Made by a program: the position numbers and the translations under genes. 64,000 nt of DNA from CALROG01 sp943369755 (GTDB taxonomy: Bacteria > Pseudomonadota > Gammaproteobacteria > Burkholderiales > Burkholderiaceae_C), in assembly GCA_943369755.1 (NCBI GenBank), contig CALROG020000001.1, positions 118,601 through 182,600 on the forward strand. The letters are read 5' to 3'. Numbering within the stretch: the first letter of the stretch is position 1; each line of letters begins with the position of its first letter. The notes under the pieces are model-generated. The model was not told the origin of the DNA, did no database searches, and worked only from the letters and a program-made list of their open reading frames with translations. Positions 53,632 through 62,570 of this stretch are shown piece by piece.

Positions 53632-54348
53632 ATGATGCTGAGGACATTGAGAGCGCTGTACGTGTGGGGAGCATTCACGCTGGGCGTAGTCGGCACGGTC
53701 GTACTTTCCTTCCGGTGGGTAACTGACAACAGGGCTGCACACCAGACGGTGACGCACCGATTCGAGCAGGTCTCATGCCAGTATTCGTTTGATATCCCTG
53801 GTCTATGGGAGGCTTCCGCAGCCTGGCGCAACACCTACACCCTCAAATCGACCAACCCCTTGCGCAAAGCGGAGAATGTATTGCTGCATTTCCCGGCCGC
53901 ACGGCGCGGGTCACGCAGTGACCCCTTGCCGGCGTTGTTCAACGTGAAAAACTGCTCGGCGCGCGACGTGGGTGAGGAAGTAACTGGCGGAGGACAACAA
54001 ATTCGACTCCAGGTGGTTCAATGCCGCCCGCCCGCATCTGGTGCCAAAGACCCTGGGGGAGCTTTCCTGTATGGAACTATTCCCGGCTATTGGGTTGTTT
54101 TGGGTGCGGCCCTGCATGCGCCCGGCGAAGATGCACTCAACAGTTACCGCCCGCAGTTGACCAGCATACTCAAGTCGTTCAAGCATCAATGCCCGTTCCA
54201 ATTCACAGAGCCACCGCCGATACCTACCACCCCCGAAGAGATCGCGCGGGCCGAAGCCGCCTCTGCTGCGAGTCATGATGAAGCCGTCCGGAAAGCGGCG
54301 GCCATTGCAGGTGCGGCCATGGCCGCCGCAGCGGAGAAGAAACCTTGA
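53632..54348 (+). CDS. Membrane-anchored hypothetical protein, first of a pair
   Basis: 238 residues: one N-terminal transmembrane helix (about 8-28), a periplasmic domain with four cysteines, and an Ala/Glu-rich C-terminal tail. The domain ends with LNSYRPQLTSILKSFK, which resembles the end of the next protein. Function unknown. GGAGGGG 5 bp upstream of the first ATG. Last bases overlap the TTG start of the next gene. Confidence 0.65.
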   Translation: MMLRTLRALYVWGAFTLGVVGTVVLSFRWVTDNRAAHQTVTHRFEQVSCQYSFDIPGLWEASAAWRNTYTLKSTNPLRKAENVLLHFPAARRGSRSDPLPALFNVKNCSARDVGEEVTGGGQQIRLQVVQCRPPASGAKDPGGAFLYGTIPGYWVVLGAALHAPGEDALNSYRPQLTSILKSFKHQCPFQFTEPPPIPTTPEEIARAEAASAASHDEAVRKAAAIAGAAMAAAAEKKP

Positions 54349-54947
54349 ATCGGCTACTGCGAGCCTGCTGGCTTTGTTTCAAGTGGGTCATGGTCGCAAC
54401 AGGCACAGTGTTTGCCGTGGCAATCAGCGTGTCGATGCTCAGGCCTAAACCCACTGAATGGCGCCAGATCGTCTCCGGGCTTGAAGGGTGCCTGTTTGCT
54501 TTTCGAACCGAGCAGAACAAATGGATGCCCGATACCTATGCGGGGACTGATGGAATGATCCCAAAAGGGTTTTCAGGAAAGTCGGCGGTGATCTTCCTCA
54601 GCGGCACCACTTTCTGGAGCGGACGCGACGAAAACGGCGGATGGGCTACGCCCATCCAGCGGCAATGCACTATCGAACGGCGCGGGACGGTTAGCACGGA
54701 AGCTGGCAAGCCGGCCCCATATTTCCTGGCTTCCGGCTGTAAGAAAGCTGGGGACCACTACGCAAACTACGGTACCGATCATCTTCTGTACGGTTACGTG
54801 AATCAAGGAAAAGAATCTCACTTCATATGGTTCGCGTCTGATGACAAAAATTTGTTGCTCAAGCATGAAGGCGAGCTCAAAACAATCCTCAAAAGCTATA
54901 CAACCTCCCCACCCAATTGCGTGGCCAATGGCAAGCGCGGCAATTGA
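54345..54947 (+). CDS. Membrane-anchored hypothetical protein, second of a pair
   Basis: 200 residues starting at TTG 54345, which overlaps the upstream stop (TTGA); GGAGAAG lies 7 bp before. One N-terminal transmembrane helix (about 12-31) precedes a periplasmic domain with cysteines. It ends in LKHEGELKTILKSYT, parallel to ILKSFK in its neighbour. I read the two as distant paralogues. No known family. Confidence 0.65.
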   Translation: MNRLLRACWLCFKWVMVATGTVFAVAISVSMLRPKPTEWRQIVSGLEGCLFAFRTEQNKWMPDTYAGTDGMIPKGFSGKSAVIFLSGTTFWSGRDENGGWATPIQRQCTIERRGTVSTEAGKPAPYFLASGCKKAGDHYANYGTDHLLYGYVNQGKESHFIWFASDDKNLLLKHEGELKTILKSYTTSPPNCVANGKRGN

Positions 54948-54965
54948 GATTGGATGAGGCGGCTT

Positions 54966-55508
54966 TCAGGGCGCGGGCTGTAGCGTATCGCGCAGTTCGC
55001 CCAGCCGGGCGCGCGCGGTGCGCTGCTCAGCATCGTCCAGAAATGTGGTGCTTTGCATGCGCAGCGCCACGGTGGGCAGGGCCAGCAGGTTGGCGCGGGC
55101 ACCGGCCCGCACCCAGCGCAGGTCGCGCGGCTCGCCGCGTGCCAGCTTGGACACAGCCGCGTCGTGCGGCTCCAGAAAGTGGGCCACCACGCCCTGGCGC
55201 GCCAGTGGAATCAGGCGCGCTTGCCACCCGTCGGGCAAAGTGGGCAGGTGGGGGTTGACCGGGTCCAGGTAAATGCCGTGCGCCACATGCCAGGGGCTGC
55301 CCTCGCCTAAAGCGGCCTGCAGGTCGAGCGCGCGGCCAGGGTCGGCCTGGGTGTAGCAGTCGGCGTCGATAGACAGCGTCATGTCCGCCGGGATGGCCGC
55401 CACCTCCGACATGCCCAACACCGACAAGCTGCCGATGACAACGTAGTCTTTGTGGCCGCAGAGTTTTCTGGCCTCGGCCAGCAGCGCAAACAGGGCGTCA
55501 AGGTTCAT
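54966..55508 (-). CDS. DUF6036-like nucleotidyltransferase-fold protein, putative toxin
   Basis: 180-residue protein whose sequence fits the DUF6036 group of nucleotidyltransferase-like proteins. The GS of the fold is in VVIGSLSVLG (26-27), the Asp pair in SIDADCYT (48 and 50), and the conserved FLEPHDAAVSKLARGEPRDL at 111-130. Related enzymes include toxins that nucleotidylate tRNA or proteins. Its ATG overlaps the stop of the Phd-like gene (ATGA), as in toxin-antitoxin pairs with the antitoxin first. Toxicity is inferred. Confidence 0.75.
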   Translation of the reverse strand: MNLDALFALLAEARKLCGHKDYVVIGSLSVLGMSEVAAIPADMTLSIDADCYTQADPGRALDLQAALGEGSPWHVAHGIYLDPVNPHLPTLPDGWQARLIPLARQGVVAHFLEPHDAAVSKLARGEPRDLRWVRAGARANLLALPTVALRMQSTTFLDDAEQRTARARLGELRDTLQPAP

Positions 55509-55954
55509 CGCCGCACCGCCGCAAAGGGGGAGTTTTGTCGCATGGCCGGGCCCCAGCCTTCCGCGTCGGAGCACATGCGCTCCACCAGCTCGGCCACGGG
55601 CAGCGCAAGCCATTCCGTCCAGCGGCTGATGTAGTCCTGGCTGCACAGGTGTTGCGCGGCCCAGCGCTGCACTTCACGCCGGGCCGCGGCCAGCAGGGCC
55701 TTCTGCCCACTCTTGTGGGCCAGCAGGGTAATGCCAATGCGCTGGTGCGCCATCAGCCGCGCCAGCTCCACGCGCTGCTGCGCTTCGCGGGCGCGGTGGC
55801 GCTCGTCCAGCGCGGGCGCACGCGCCAGCCAGTGCGGCGGCACCAGCGCCGCCACCAGCTTGCCGTGCCGCTCAATGCCCACCGGTGCCAGGGCCGCGCG
55901 CTCCAGCACCTGGCCGAAGTTCTGTTTGGCGGCGGAGGCGGTAACTTTGTCCAT
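55505..55954 (-). CDS. Phd/YefM-like antitoxin domain with C-terminal extension
   Basis: 149 residues. The first 45 or so (VTASAAKQNFGQVLERAALA, then VGIERHGKLVAALVPP) match a Phd/YefM DNA-binding antitoxin. The remaining 100 residues are helical, Arg/Ala-rich and unlike the short toxin-binding tail of ordinary Phd. It overlaps the DUF6036 gene by 4 bp. The start at 55954 has no ribosome-binding site, but a strong promoter would place the transcript start at or beside the ATG. Confidence 0.75.
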   Translation of the reverse strand: MDKVTASAAKQNFGQVLERAALAPVGIERHGKLVAALVPPHWLARAPALDERHRAREAQQRVELARLMAHQRIGITLLAHKSGQKALLAAARREVQRWAAQHLCSQDYISRWTEWLALPVAELVERMCSDAEGWGPAMRQNSPFAAVRR

Positions 55955-55961
55955 TTTGTTA

Positions 55962-55990
55962 ATTTTAGACAAAACTCGTATTTTGTCCAA
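55962..55990 (-). promoter_or_regulatory. Promoter and operator of the Phd-like/DUF6036 pair
   Basis: On the minus strand: -35 TTGGAC (55990-55985), a 17-bp spacer, -10 TAAAAT (55967-55962). The spacer and -35 contain a perfect inverted repeat GACAAAA / TTTTGTC with a 6-bp centre (55968-55987), a good site for autorepression. Only 7 bases separate the -10 from the ATG. Confidence 0.75.
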
Positions 55991-56145
55991 TACATGAACC
56001 AGGGCGATGGCGCAGCCAACGGGCCTGTTTTGGGGCCTTCCCGGCCCGCCGGTTGCACGCCGCCCGCTTCGCAGGCACGATATTGCTGCACTGCGGGTAA
56101 ATCTCGTGCCCCGCCACCACCCCACCCACACACCGGGCAGCCTGC

Positions 56146-57219
56146 ATGTTTTTTCAGTGGCACCAATACCTTTGGCTGATGCTGGCGCTGCCGCTACTGC
56201 CGGTGGCTTACCTGTGGCTGCTGCGCCGGCGAACCCAGGTGGCGATGCGGTTCAGCCATTTGGGCACCGTGCGTGCGGCCATGGCCGGGCGTAGCTGGCG
56301 CCGGCATGTGCCGCCTGTCCTGCTGTTGCTGGCATGCGCGGCGCTGCTGTTTGCGGCCGCGCGCCCGGTGGCCAAGGTGCCGCTGCCCTGGGCCCGCACC
56401 ACCATCGTGCTGGCCATCGACATTTCTTTGAGCATGCGCGTCAATGACGTCAAGCCCACCCGAATGAAGGCCGCGCAAGACGCCGCCAAGCTGTTCCTGA
56501 AAGACCTGCCCAAGAATGTGGAGGTGGCGCTGGTCACCTTTGCCGGCAGCACCCAGGTGGCGCAGGCCGCCACGCTGGAGCATGAGACGGTGGTGGCCGC
56601 GATTGACGGCATCCAGATGCAGCGCGGCACAGCCATAGGCAGCGCCATTGCCATGAGCCTGGCCGAGCTGTTCCCCGACCACGGCATTGACCTGGGTGAA
56701 ATGACGTTTGGCCCCTACGGTGGCAACAACGGCGGCAACAACAGCAACAAGCCCCGCGCCCGCAGCCTGGACGACAAGGTCAAGCCGCCGCCCAAAGAAA
56801 TCACGCCAGTGGCACCGGGCTCTTATGCGTCGGCGGTGATCATTTTGCTGACGGACGGCCGCCGCACCACCGGCATCGACACACTGCAAGCCGCCAAGAT
56901 GGCCGCCGACCGCGGCGTGCGCATTCATGTGGTGGGGCTGGGCAATGCCAACGGCGGCGGCTCGTTTGACACCGAGGGCCTGGCCATGTACCTGCAGCTC
57001 GACGAGCCCACGCTGCGCGAGGTGGCCCGGCGCACTGGCGGCGACTACCACCAGGCGGATTCCAGCGACAAGCTGCGCGACATTTATGCCACGCTGGGTT
57101 CGCAGATGCAGGTGGTGCGGCGCGAGACCGAGCTCGCGCCCCTGCTGGCCCTGCTGGGCGCGCTGCTGGCGGCCACCGCTGGCGGGCTGTCGGTGTTGTG
57201 GTTCCGGCGGCTGGCTTAA
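56146..57219 (+). CDS. VWA domain membrane protein, BatA-like
   Basis: 357 residues: two N-terminal hydrophobic segments (about 8-24 and 55-73), a von Willebrand A domain, and a C-terminal transmembrane helix (about 326-350). The MIDAS motif is DISLSM, followed by the TFAGSTQ and LTDGRRTTG metal-site loops. An Asn/Gly-rich insert lies at about 185-200. It resembles BatA proteins of MoxR-Bat systems but no moxR or batB is beside it. Convergent with DUF6064, sharing TTAA at the stops. Confidence 0.87.
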   Translation: MFFQWHQYLWLMLALPLLPVAYLWLLRRRTQVAMRFSHLGTVRAAMAGRSWRRHVPPVLLLLACAALLFAAARPVAKVPLPWARTTIVLAIDISLSMRVNDVKPTRMKAAQDAAKLFLKDLPKNVEVALVTFAGSTQVAQAATLEHETVVAAIDGIQMQRGTAIGSAIAMSLAELFPDHGIDLGEMTFGPYGGNNGGNNSNKPRARSLDDKVKPPPKEITPVAPGSYASAVIILLTDGRRTTGIDTLQAAKMAADRGVRIHVVGLGNANGGGSFDTEGLAMYLQLDEPTLREVARRTGGDYHQADSSDKLRDIYATLGSQMQVVRRETELAPLLALLGALLAATAGGLSVLWFRRLA

Positions 57220-57779
57220 CCCGGCGTGTAGAACATCCACAGCGTCAGCGCCTCTGCCACCAGCGCCAGCACCGGCAGGCCGCACAGCCAGGCGGCACCG
57301 CGCGGCCGCAGCATCCACAGCAGGCCCAACGTGGCCAGGGCGGTGGGGCCGGGCATGAGGCCGAAGGCCTGGCCGTGCACGGGGTACAGCAACAGGCCTG
57401 CGGCTGCCAGCGCCCACCCCAGGTAGTGTGCGGGCTGCGCCGGGCGCTTCACGGCCGGCGCCATTGCCACCCCTGCCAGCAGCACCGCCTGCAGCCACCA
57501 CGCCACGGCCACATAAGCGGCGGCCCAGTTGATCTGCGCATAGCGTTGCCACAAAAACGCCCAGCCGACCCAGGCCCACAGCGCCGCCAGCACCAGCAGC
57601 ACCGCACGCGCCGCCCAGGGCTTGCGCAGCGCCGCCAGGCCCACCAACCCCAGGCCGAGCGCCAGCAGCAGCCAGGGCAGCGGCGCCAGTTCGCGCTGGT
57701 AGCGCTCGACCATGCGGGCATAGACCGCGGGCGAGAACATCAAAAAATCAGACAGCCGGTAGGTCCACCACTCGGACAC
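57216..57779 (-). CDS. DUF6064 family membrane protein
   Basis: 187-residue integral membrane protein with about six hydrophobic helices. The N-terminus MSEWWTYRLSDFLMFSPAVY is characteristic of the DUF6064 family. Function unknown. Its end overlaps the end of the VWA gene on the other strand. Confidence 0.8.
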   Translation of the reverse strand: MSEWWTYRLSDFLMFSPAVYARMVERYQRELAPLPWLLLALGLGLVGLAALRKPWAARAVLLVLAALWAWVGWAFLWQRYAQINWAAAYVAVAWWLQAVLLAGVAMAPAVKRPAQPAHYLGWALAAAGLLLYPVHGQAFGLMPGPTALATLGLLWMLRPRGAAWLCGLPVLALVAEALTLWMFYTPG

Positions 57780-57782
57780 GGT

Positions 57783-58673
57783 TCAGAGCCTTGCAATGTG
57801 TTGCGCCATACGCTGGCGCAACGCTTCGTCGGGCAGGCGGCCGGTGGCAGCGGCCATGTTCTCGCGCACATGGGCCGGCTGGCTGGTGGCGGGGATGGCG
57901 CAGGTGATGGCCGGGTGGGTGACGATGTACTTCAGCACCACCTGCGCCCAGCTTGTGCTGTCGATCTCTTTCGCCCAGCCGGGCAGCGGGTGGCGCTGCA
58001 GTTGCCGCAGCAGCGCACCTTCGCGAAACGGCCGGTTGGCCAGCACGGCAATGCCGCGCTCCTGTGCCAGCGGCATCAGGCGCTGCTCGGCCTCGCGGTC
58101 CAGCGGGTTGTAGGTGAGCTGCACAAAGTCGATGCGCTGGCTGCGCATGATCTGCTCCAGCTCGGTGTGCCGCCGCCCTTCTGATGTGCTGATGCCCACG
58201 TAGCGCAGTTGCCCGGCCGCCTTCATCGCCTGCAGCAGCGGCAACTGCCGCTCCCAGGCCAGCAGGTTGTGCACCTGCAGCAGGTCAAAGCGAGGCACCC
58301 GCCAGAGCTTGCGCGACGCCTCCAGTTGGGCCGCGCCGTCGCCCGATGTCCAGACCTTGTCAGCCGAAAAGGCCTGGCGCGGCATGCCCAGCTTGTGCAG
58401 GCCTTCGCCAATGACGCCCTGCGAAGAGCCGTACATGGGTGACGAATCCACCAGCCGCCCACCCGCCGCAAAAAACTGGCGCATGACCTCGGTGCAGGTG
58501 GCGCGCGCCTGCACGTCGTCGCCCACGTTGAAGGTGATCCAGCTGCCCAGGCCCACGGCGGGAATCTGTTCGCCCGACGACGGAACGCGCTTGAGCAGCG
58601 GCTGCGGTTGCTGGGCCCAGGCGCTGGCACAGGCCAGGGCGGGGCCCACTTGCAAGAGGGTGCGGCGCTTCAT
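57783..58673 (-). CDS. Aldo/keto reductase family protein, exported
   Basis: 296 residues. A Tat-like or Sec signal (MKRRTLLQVGPALACASAWA) precedes an aldo-keto reductase barrel. The catalytic tetrad is visible: Asp in RLVDSSPMYG, Tyr in the same motif, Lys in SADKVWTSG and His in LQVHNLL. An exported member would have to carry its NADP, which suits the Tat route. It is 3 bp from the end of DUF6064. Substrate unknown. Confidence 0.85.
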   Translation of the reverse strand: MKRRTLLQVGPALACASAWAQQPQPLLKRVPSSGEQIPAVGLGSWITFNVGDDVQARATCTEVMRQFFAAGGRLVDSSPMYGSSQGVIGEGLHKLGMPRQAFSADKVWTSGDGAAQLEASRKLWRVPRFDLLQVHNLLAWERQLPLLQAMKAAGQLRYVGISTSEGRRHTELEQIMRSQRIDFVQLTYNPLDREAEQRLMPLAQERGIAVLANRPFREGALLRQLQRHPLPGWAKEIDSTSWAQVVLKYIVTHPAITCAIPATSQPAHVRENMAAATGRLPDEALRQRMAQHIARL

Positions 58674-58734
58674 GCGTGTCAGTGTGGCAGCAGGGGCAAT
58701 AGTTCCGCGGCGGGCAGCGCAGAGCACCCGCATT

Positions 58735-58782
58735 GCTATAAATTTTATAGTGGGTGACGCAGCTTGTATGCGGGCTACAGCC
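58735..58782 (+). repeat. Interspersed ~48-bp repeat, copy 8 (intergenic)
   Basis: GCTATAAATTTTATAGTGGG, spacer, TATGCGGGCTACAGCC. Close to the consensus. It lies between the aldo-keto reductase and the SEC-C gene, 38 bp before the latter's start. Confidence 0.9.
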
Positions 58783-58820
58783 ATAATTGGCACTAAAACC
58801 CGCTCACAAAGGCTGCAACC

Positions 58821-59609
<789 letters not shown>

Positions 59610-59639
59610 GCGCGCCGGGCGCGTCATATCATCCAGCGC

Positions 59640-60380
59640 ATGACCCAAGACCTGTTTCGCGCAGACGCCTACCTTGTTGAATGCACCGCCACCGTGCTGG
59701 CCGTTTCTGAGGCTGGCATCGTGCTGGACCGCACCGTGTTCTACCCGCTGGGCGGCGGCCAGGCCGGCGACAGTGGCTGGCTGGTGTTGGCCGACGGCAC
59801 CCAGATTGCCATTGCCGACACCCGCAAGGGCAAGGACGCAGAAGGCAAGCCCACAAATGAAATCTGCCACCAGCCCGCACCAGATATGCGTGAGGCACTA
59901 TCAAAATTGAAGCAAGGTGATGCCGTGACGGCGCGCATCGACTGGGCCCGGCGGCACCGGCTGATGCGCTTTCACACCACCACCCACCTGCTGTGCCACC
60001 TGGTGCCGCAACTGGTGAACGGCTGCTCCATCACGCCCGACTACGCGCGGCTGGACTTCAACATGACCGAGCCGCTGGACAAAGACGCGCTGACGGCGGG
60101 CATTGCCGCGCTGGTGGCGGCCGGCCACCCGGTGACGGTGGGCCAGATCACTGACGCCGAGCTGGACGCCAACCCGGCGCTGGTGAAAAGCATGAGCGTG
60201 AGCCCGCCGCGCGGCAGCGGCGTGGTGCGCACCATCAAGATCGGCAGCACCGAGCAGATCGACCTGCAGCCCTGCGGCGGCACCCATGTGGCCAACACCG
60301 GCGAAATTGGCGCGGTGGTGGTGACCAAGATCGAGAAGAAAAGCGCCACCACGCGGCGGGTGGTGCTGGGCTTTGCGTAA
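59640..60380 (+). CDS. Alanyl-tRNA editing protein AlaX-like
   Basis: 246-residue trans-editing enzyme that hydrolyses Ser- or Gly-tRNA(Ala). Zinc ligands are visible in HTTTHLLCHLV and CGGTHVANT, and the N-terminal FYPLGGGQAGDSG is typical. Length is that of AlaX-M type. Repeat copy 9 sits in frame near residue 80. Confidence 0.9.
   Translation: MTQDLFRADAYLVECTATVLAVSEAGIVLDRTVFYPLGGGQAGDSGWLVLADGTQIAIADTRKGKDAEGKPTNEICHQPAPDMREALSKLKQGDAVTARIDWARRHRLMRFHTTTHLLCHLVPQLVNGCSITPDYARLDFNMTEPLDKDALTAGIAALVAAGHPVTVGQITDAELDANPALVKSMSVSPPRGSGVVRTIKIGSTEQIDLQPCGGTHVANTGEIGAVVVTKIEKKSATTRRVVLGFA
59871..59912 (-). repeat. Interspersed ~48-bp repeat, copy 9, inside alaX
   Basis: Reverse orientation: CAGCCCGCACCAGATATGCG then TGAGGCACTATCAAAATTG. 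It encodes HQPAPDMREALSKLKQ in frame, in a loop between the two halves of the editing domain. Confidence 0.75.
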
Positions 60381-60417
60381 GGAACTTCGGGCCCCTGCAA
60401 CGGCTCCCACCTTGGCA

Positions 60418-62559
60418 ATGAACTTTTCACGCCTTCTTGTCGCTATAGTTTTTATAGTGGGTGCCGCAGCATCCACGCGGGCTGTAGCCCAAAACAGCCC
60501 TAAATCAGTGGTTGTGACCGACCAGGTGCGGGCCGAGCTGCTGGCCCACGCGCCCGAGGGCGTGGGCCCGGGCAAGCCGGTCTGGGTTGGCCTGCAAATC
60601 ACCCACCAGCCCGAGTGGCACACCTACTGGAAGAACTCCGGCGACTCCGGCCTGCCCACGGTGCTGAACTGGACGCTGCCTGCGGGCGTGAGCGCGGGCG
60701 AGATTGCCTGGCCGCTGCCCAAAAAAATCCCGATTGGCAATCTGGCCAACTACGGCTACGAGGGCACGGTGCTGCTGCCGGTGCCGCTGACCATCGGGCC
60801 CGAGTTCAAGCCCGGCCTGCTCAGCGGCGAGCTGGAATTCAAGCTCAAGGCCGCCTGGCTGGTTTGCAAAAAAGAATGCATTCCGGAAGAAGGCGAGTTC
60901 ACGCTCAAGCTGTCGGCACGAAGCACCACGGCGCTGCACGGCGGCGCCTTTGACGCAGCCTTCAAGGCCCAGCCCCGGCCCCTGTTGCCCGCCACCGGCG
61001 TGTTGCCGGCCAGCAAGGTACAGATTGACGGCAACGCCATCCGCCTGAGCGTGCAGGGCCTGCCGGTGAGCTTGCGCGGCAAGACGCTGGACTTGTTCCC
61101 CGAAACGCCTGAAGTCATTGAAACAGCCGCGCAATGGACGCAGGCCTGGAACGGCGCCGAATGGACGGCCCGGGTGCCGCTGGCGGCCCAGCGCAGCAAC
61201 AGCCCCAGCCTGATGCCGGTAGTGCTGGCGGCAGATGGCCAGGGCTACCGGGCCGAGCTGAAGGTGTTGGGCGACTGGCCCAAAGTGGCGGCACCGGCTG
61301 CTGTGTCGCCCGCGCTTGCAGCGGCATTGCAGGCCAATGCGGCGGCGGCACCCGCCCCTTCGCTGGGCTTCATGGCGGCGCTGTTGGGGGCCCTGCTGGG
61401 CGGGCTGATCCTGAACCTGATGCCCTGCGTGTTCCCGGTGCTGGCGATCAAGGTGGTGAGCTTCAGCCAGCACACCAACGACCAGCGCCGCCAACGCATC
61501 AGCGGCATCGCCTACACCGCTGGCGTGGTGCTCAGCTTTATGGCCCTGGGCGCACTGATGCTGGGCCTGCGCGCGGCGGGCGAGGCGGTGGGCTGGGGCT
61601 TTCAGTTGCAGCAACCGCTGGTGGTGGCCGGGCTGGCTGCGCTGTTTACCGTGATTGGCCTGAACCTGGCCGGCCTGTTTGAGTTTGGCAGCGTGCTGCC
61701 GTCGTCGGTGGCCAGCTTGCAGGCGCGCCACCCGGCGGCAGACGCCTTTTTGACCGGCGTGCTGGCGGTGGCCGTGGCCTCGCCCTGCACTGCGCCGTTC
61801 ATGGGGGCCTCGGTCGGGCTCACCGCCACGCTGCCCGCCCCCCAGGCCTTGGCAATTTTTGCGGTGGTGGGCCTGGGCCTGGCCCTGCCTTACCTGCTGG
61901 CCAGCTGCGTGCCCGCCGTGGCACGCGCCCTGCCCCGCCCTGGGGCCTGGATGGACACCTTTCGCCGCCTGATGGCGTTCCCGATGTTTGCCACCGTGGT
62001 CTGGCTGGTCTGGGTGCTGGGCCAGCAAACCGGCATTGACGGCGCGGGTGCGCTGCTGCTGCTGCTGGTGGCGCTGGCGCTGGTGGTCTGGGCGTTCACG
62101 CTGCGAGGCCGCACGCGGCTGGCACTTGCTATATTTTCGATAGTGGCTCTCGCAGTATTGGTGAGGGCTACAGGCCAATACATCACACAGCCCGCAGCGC
62201 AGGCACCGATCGCGCAAGCGGCGGGCTGGCAGCCCTGGGAGCCCGGGCGGGTTGAACAACTGGTGGCCACCGGCCAACCGGTGTTTGTGGACTTCACCGC
62301 CGCCTGGTGCGTGACCTGCCAGTACAACAAGAACACCACCCTCAGCCACCAGGCGGTGCTGGCCGACCTGGCGGGCAAAAACGTCGCCTTGCTGCGCGCC
62401 GACTGGACCCGCCGGGACCCGGCCATCACCGCCGCGCTGGCCCAGCTCGGCCGCAACGGTGTGCCGGTGTATGTGTTTTACAAAAAAGGCAGCGCGCCAG
62501 TGGTGCTGTCAGAGATTCTCGGGGTGGAGGAAGTGCGTTCCGTCATTGCCAGGCTTTAG
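60418..62559 (+). CDS. dsbD: Thiol:disulfide interchange protein DsbD
   Basis: 713-residue membrane reductase that passes electrons from cytoplasmic thioredoxin to periplasmic thiol proteins. A signal peptide (to about residue 24) leads the alpha domain, with Cys pair in LVCKKECIPE. The eight-helix core has the redox cysteines in MPCVFPVLAIK and ASPCTAPFMG. The C-terminal thioredoxin domain has FTAAWCVTCQYN. The signal peptide and a hydrophobic segment before the last domain (about 570-590) are made largely by repeat copies 10 and 11. The start at 60418 (MNFSRLL) is chosen over 60373. Confidence 0.93.
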   Translation: MNFSRLLVAIVFIVGAAASTRAVAQNSPKSVVVTDQVRAELLAHAPEGVGPGKPVWVGLQITHQPEWHTYWKNSGDSGLPTVLNWTLPAGVSAGEIAWPLPKKIPIGNLANYGYEGTVLLPVPLTIGPEFKPGLLSGELEFKLKAAWLVCKKECIPEEGEFTLKLSARSTTALHGGAFDAAFKAQPRPLLPATGVLPASKVQIDGNAIRLSVQGLPVSLRGKTLDLFPETPEVIETAAQWTQAWNGAEWTARVPLAAQRSNSPSLMPVVLAADGQGYRAELKVLGDWPKVAAPAAVSPALAAALQANAAAAPAPSLGFMAALLGALLGGLILNLMPCVFPVLAIKVVSFSQHTNDQRRQRISGIAYTAGVVLSFMALGALMLGLRAAGEAVGWGFQLQQPLVVAGLAALFTVIGLNLAGLFEFGSVLPSSVASLQARHPAADAFLTGVLAVAVASPCTAPFMGASVGLTATLPAPQALAIFAVVGLGLALPYLLASCVPAVARALPRPGAWMDTFRRLMAFPMFATVVWLVWVLGQQTGIDGAGALLLLLVALALVVWAFTLRGRTRLALAIFSIVALAVLVRATGQYITQPAAQAPIAQAAGWQPWEPGRVEQLVATGQPVFVDFTAAWCVTCQYNKNTTLSHQAVLADLAGKNVALLRADWTRRDPAITAALAQLGRNGVPVYVFYKKGSAPVVLSEILGVEEVRSVIARL
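60442..60490 (+). repeat. Interspersed ~48-bp repeat, copy 10, in the dsbD signal peptide
   Basis: GCTATAGTTTTTATAGTGGG, TGCCGCAGCATCCACGCGGG, CTGTAGCCC. It encodes AIVFIVGAAASTRAVA, the hydrophobic core and cleavage end of the signal peptide. Confidence 0.9.
62128..62176 (+). repeat. Interspersed ~48-bp repeat, copy 11, in dsbD
   Basis: GCTATATTTTCGATAGTGGC, TCTCGCAGTATTGGTGAGGG, CTACAGGCC. It encodes AIFSIVALAVLVRATG, a hydrophobic helix before the C-terminal thioredoxin domain, in the same frame as copy 10. Confidence 0.85.
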
Positions 62560-62570
62560 GAGAAAACACC

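Noticed and set aside
60505..62349. 614-codon open frame antisense to dsbD
   Set aside because: Composition (His, Gln, Gly, Arg runs) is that of a shadow frame, while DsbD on the other strand has all redox motifs.
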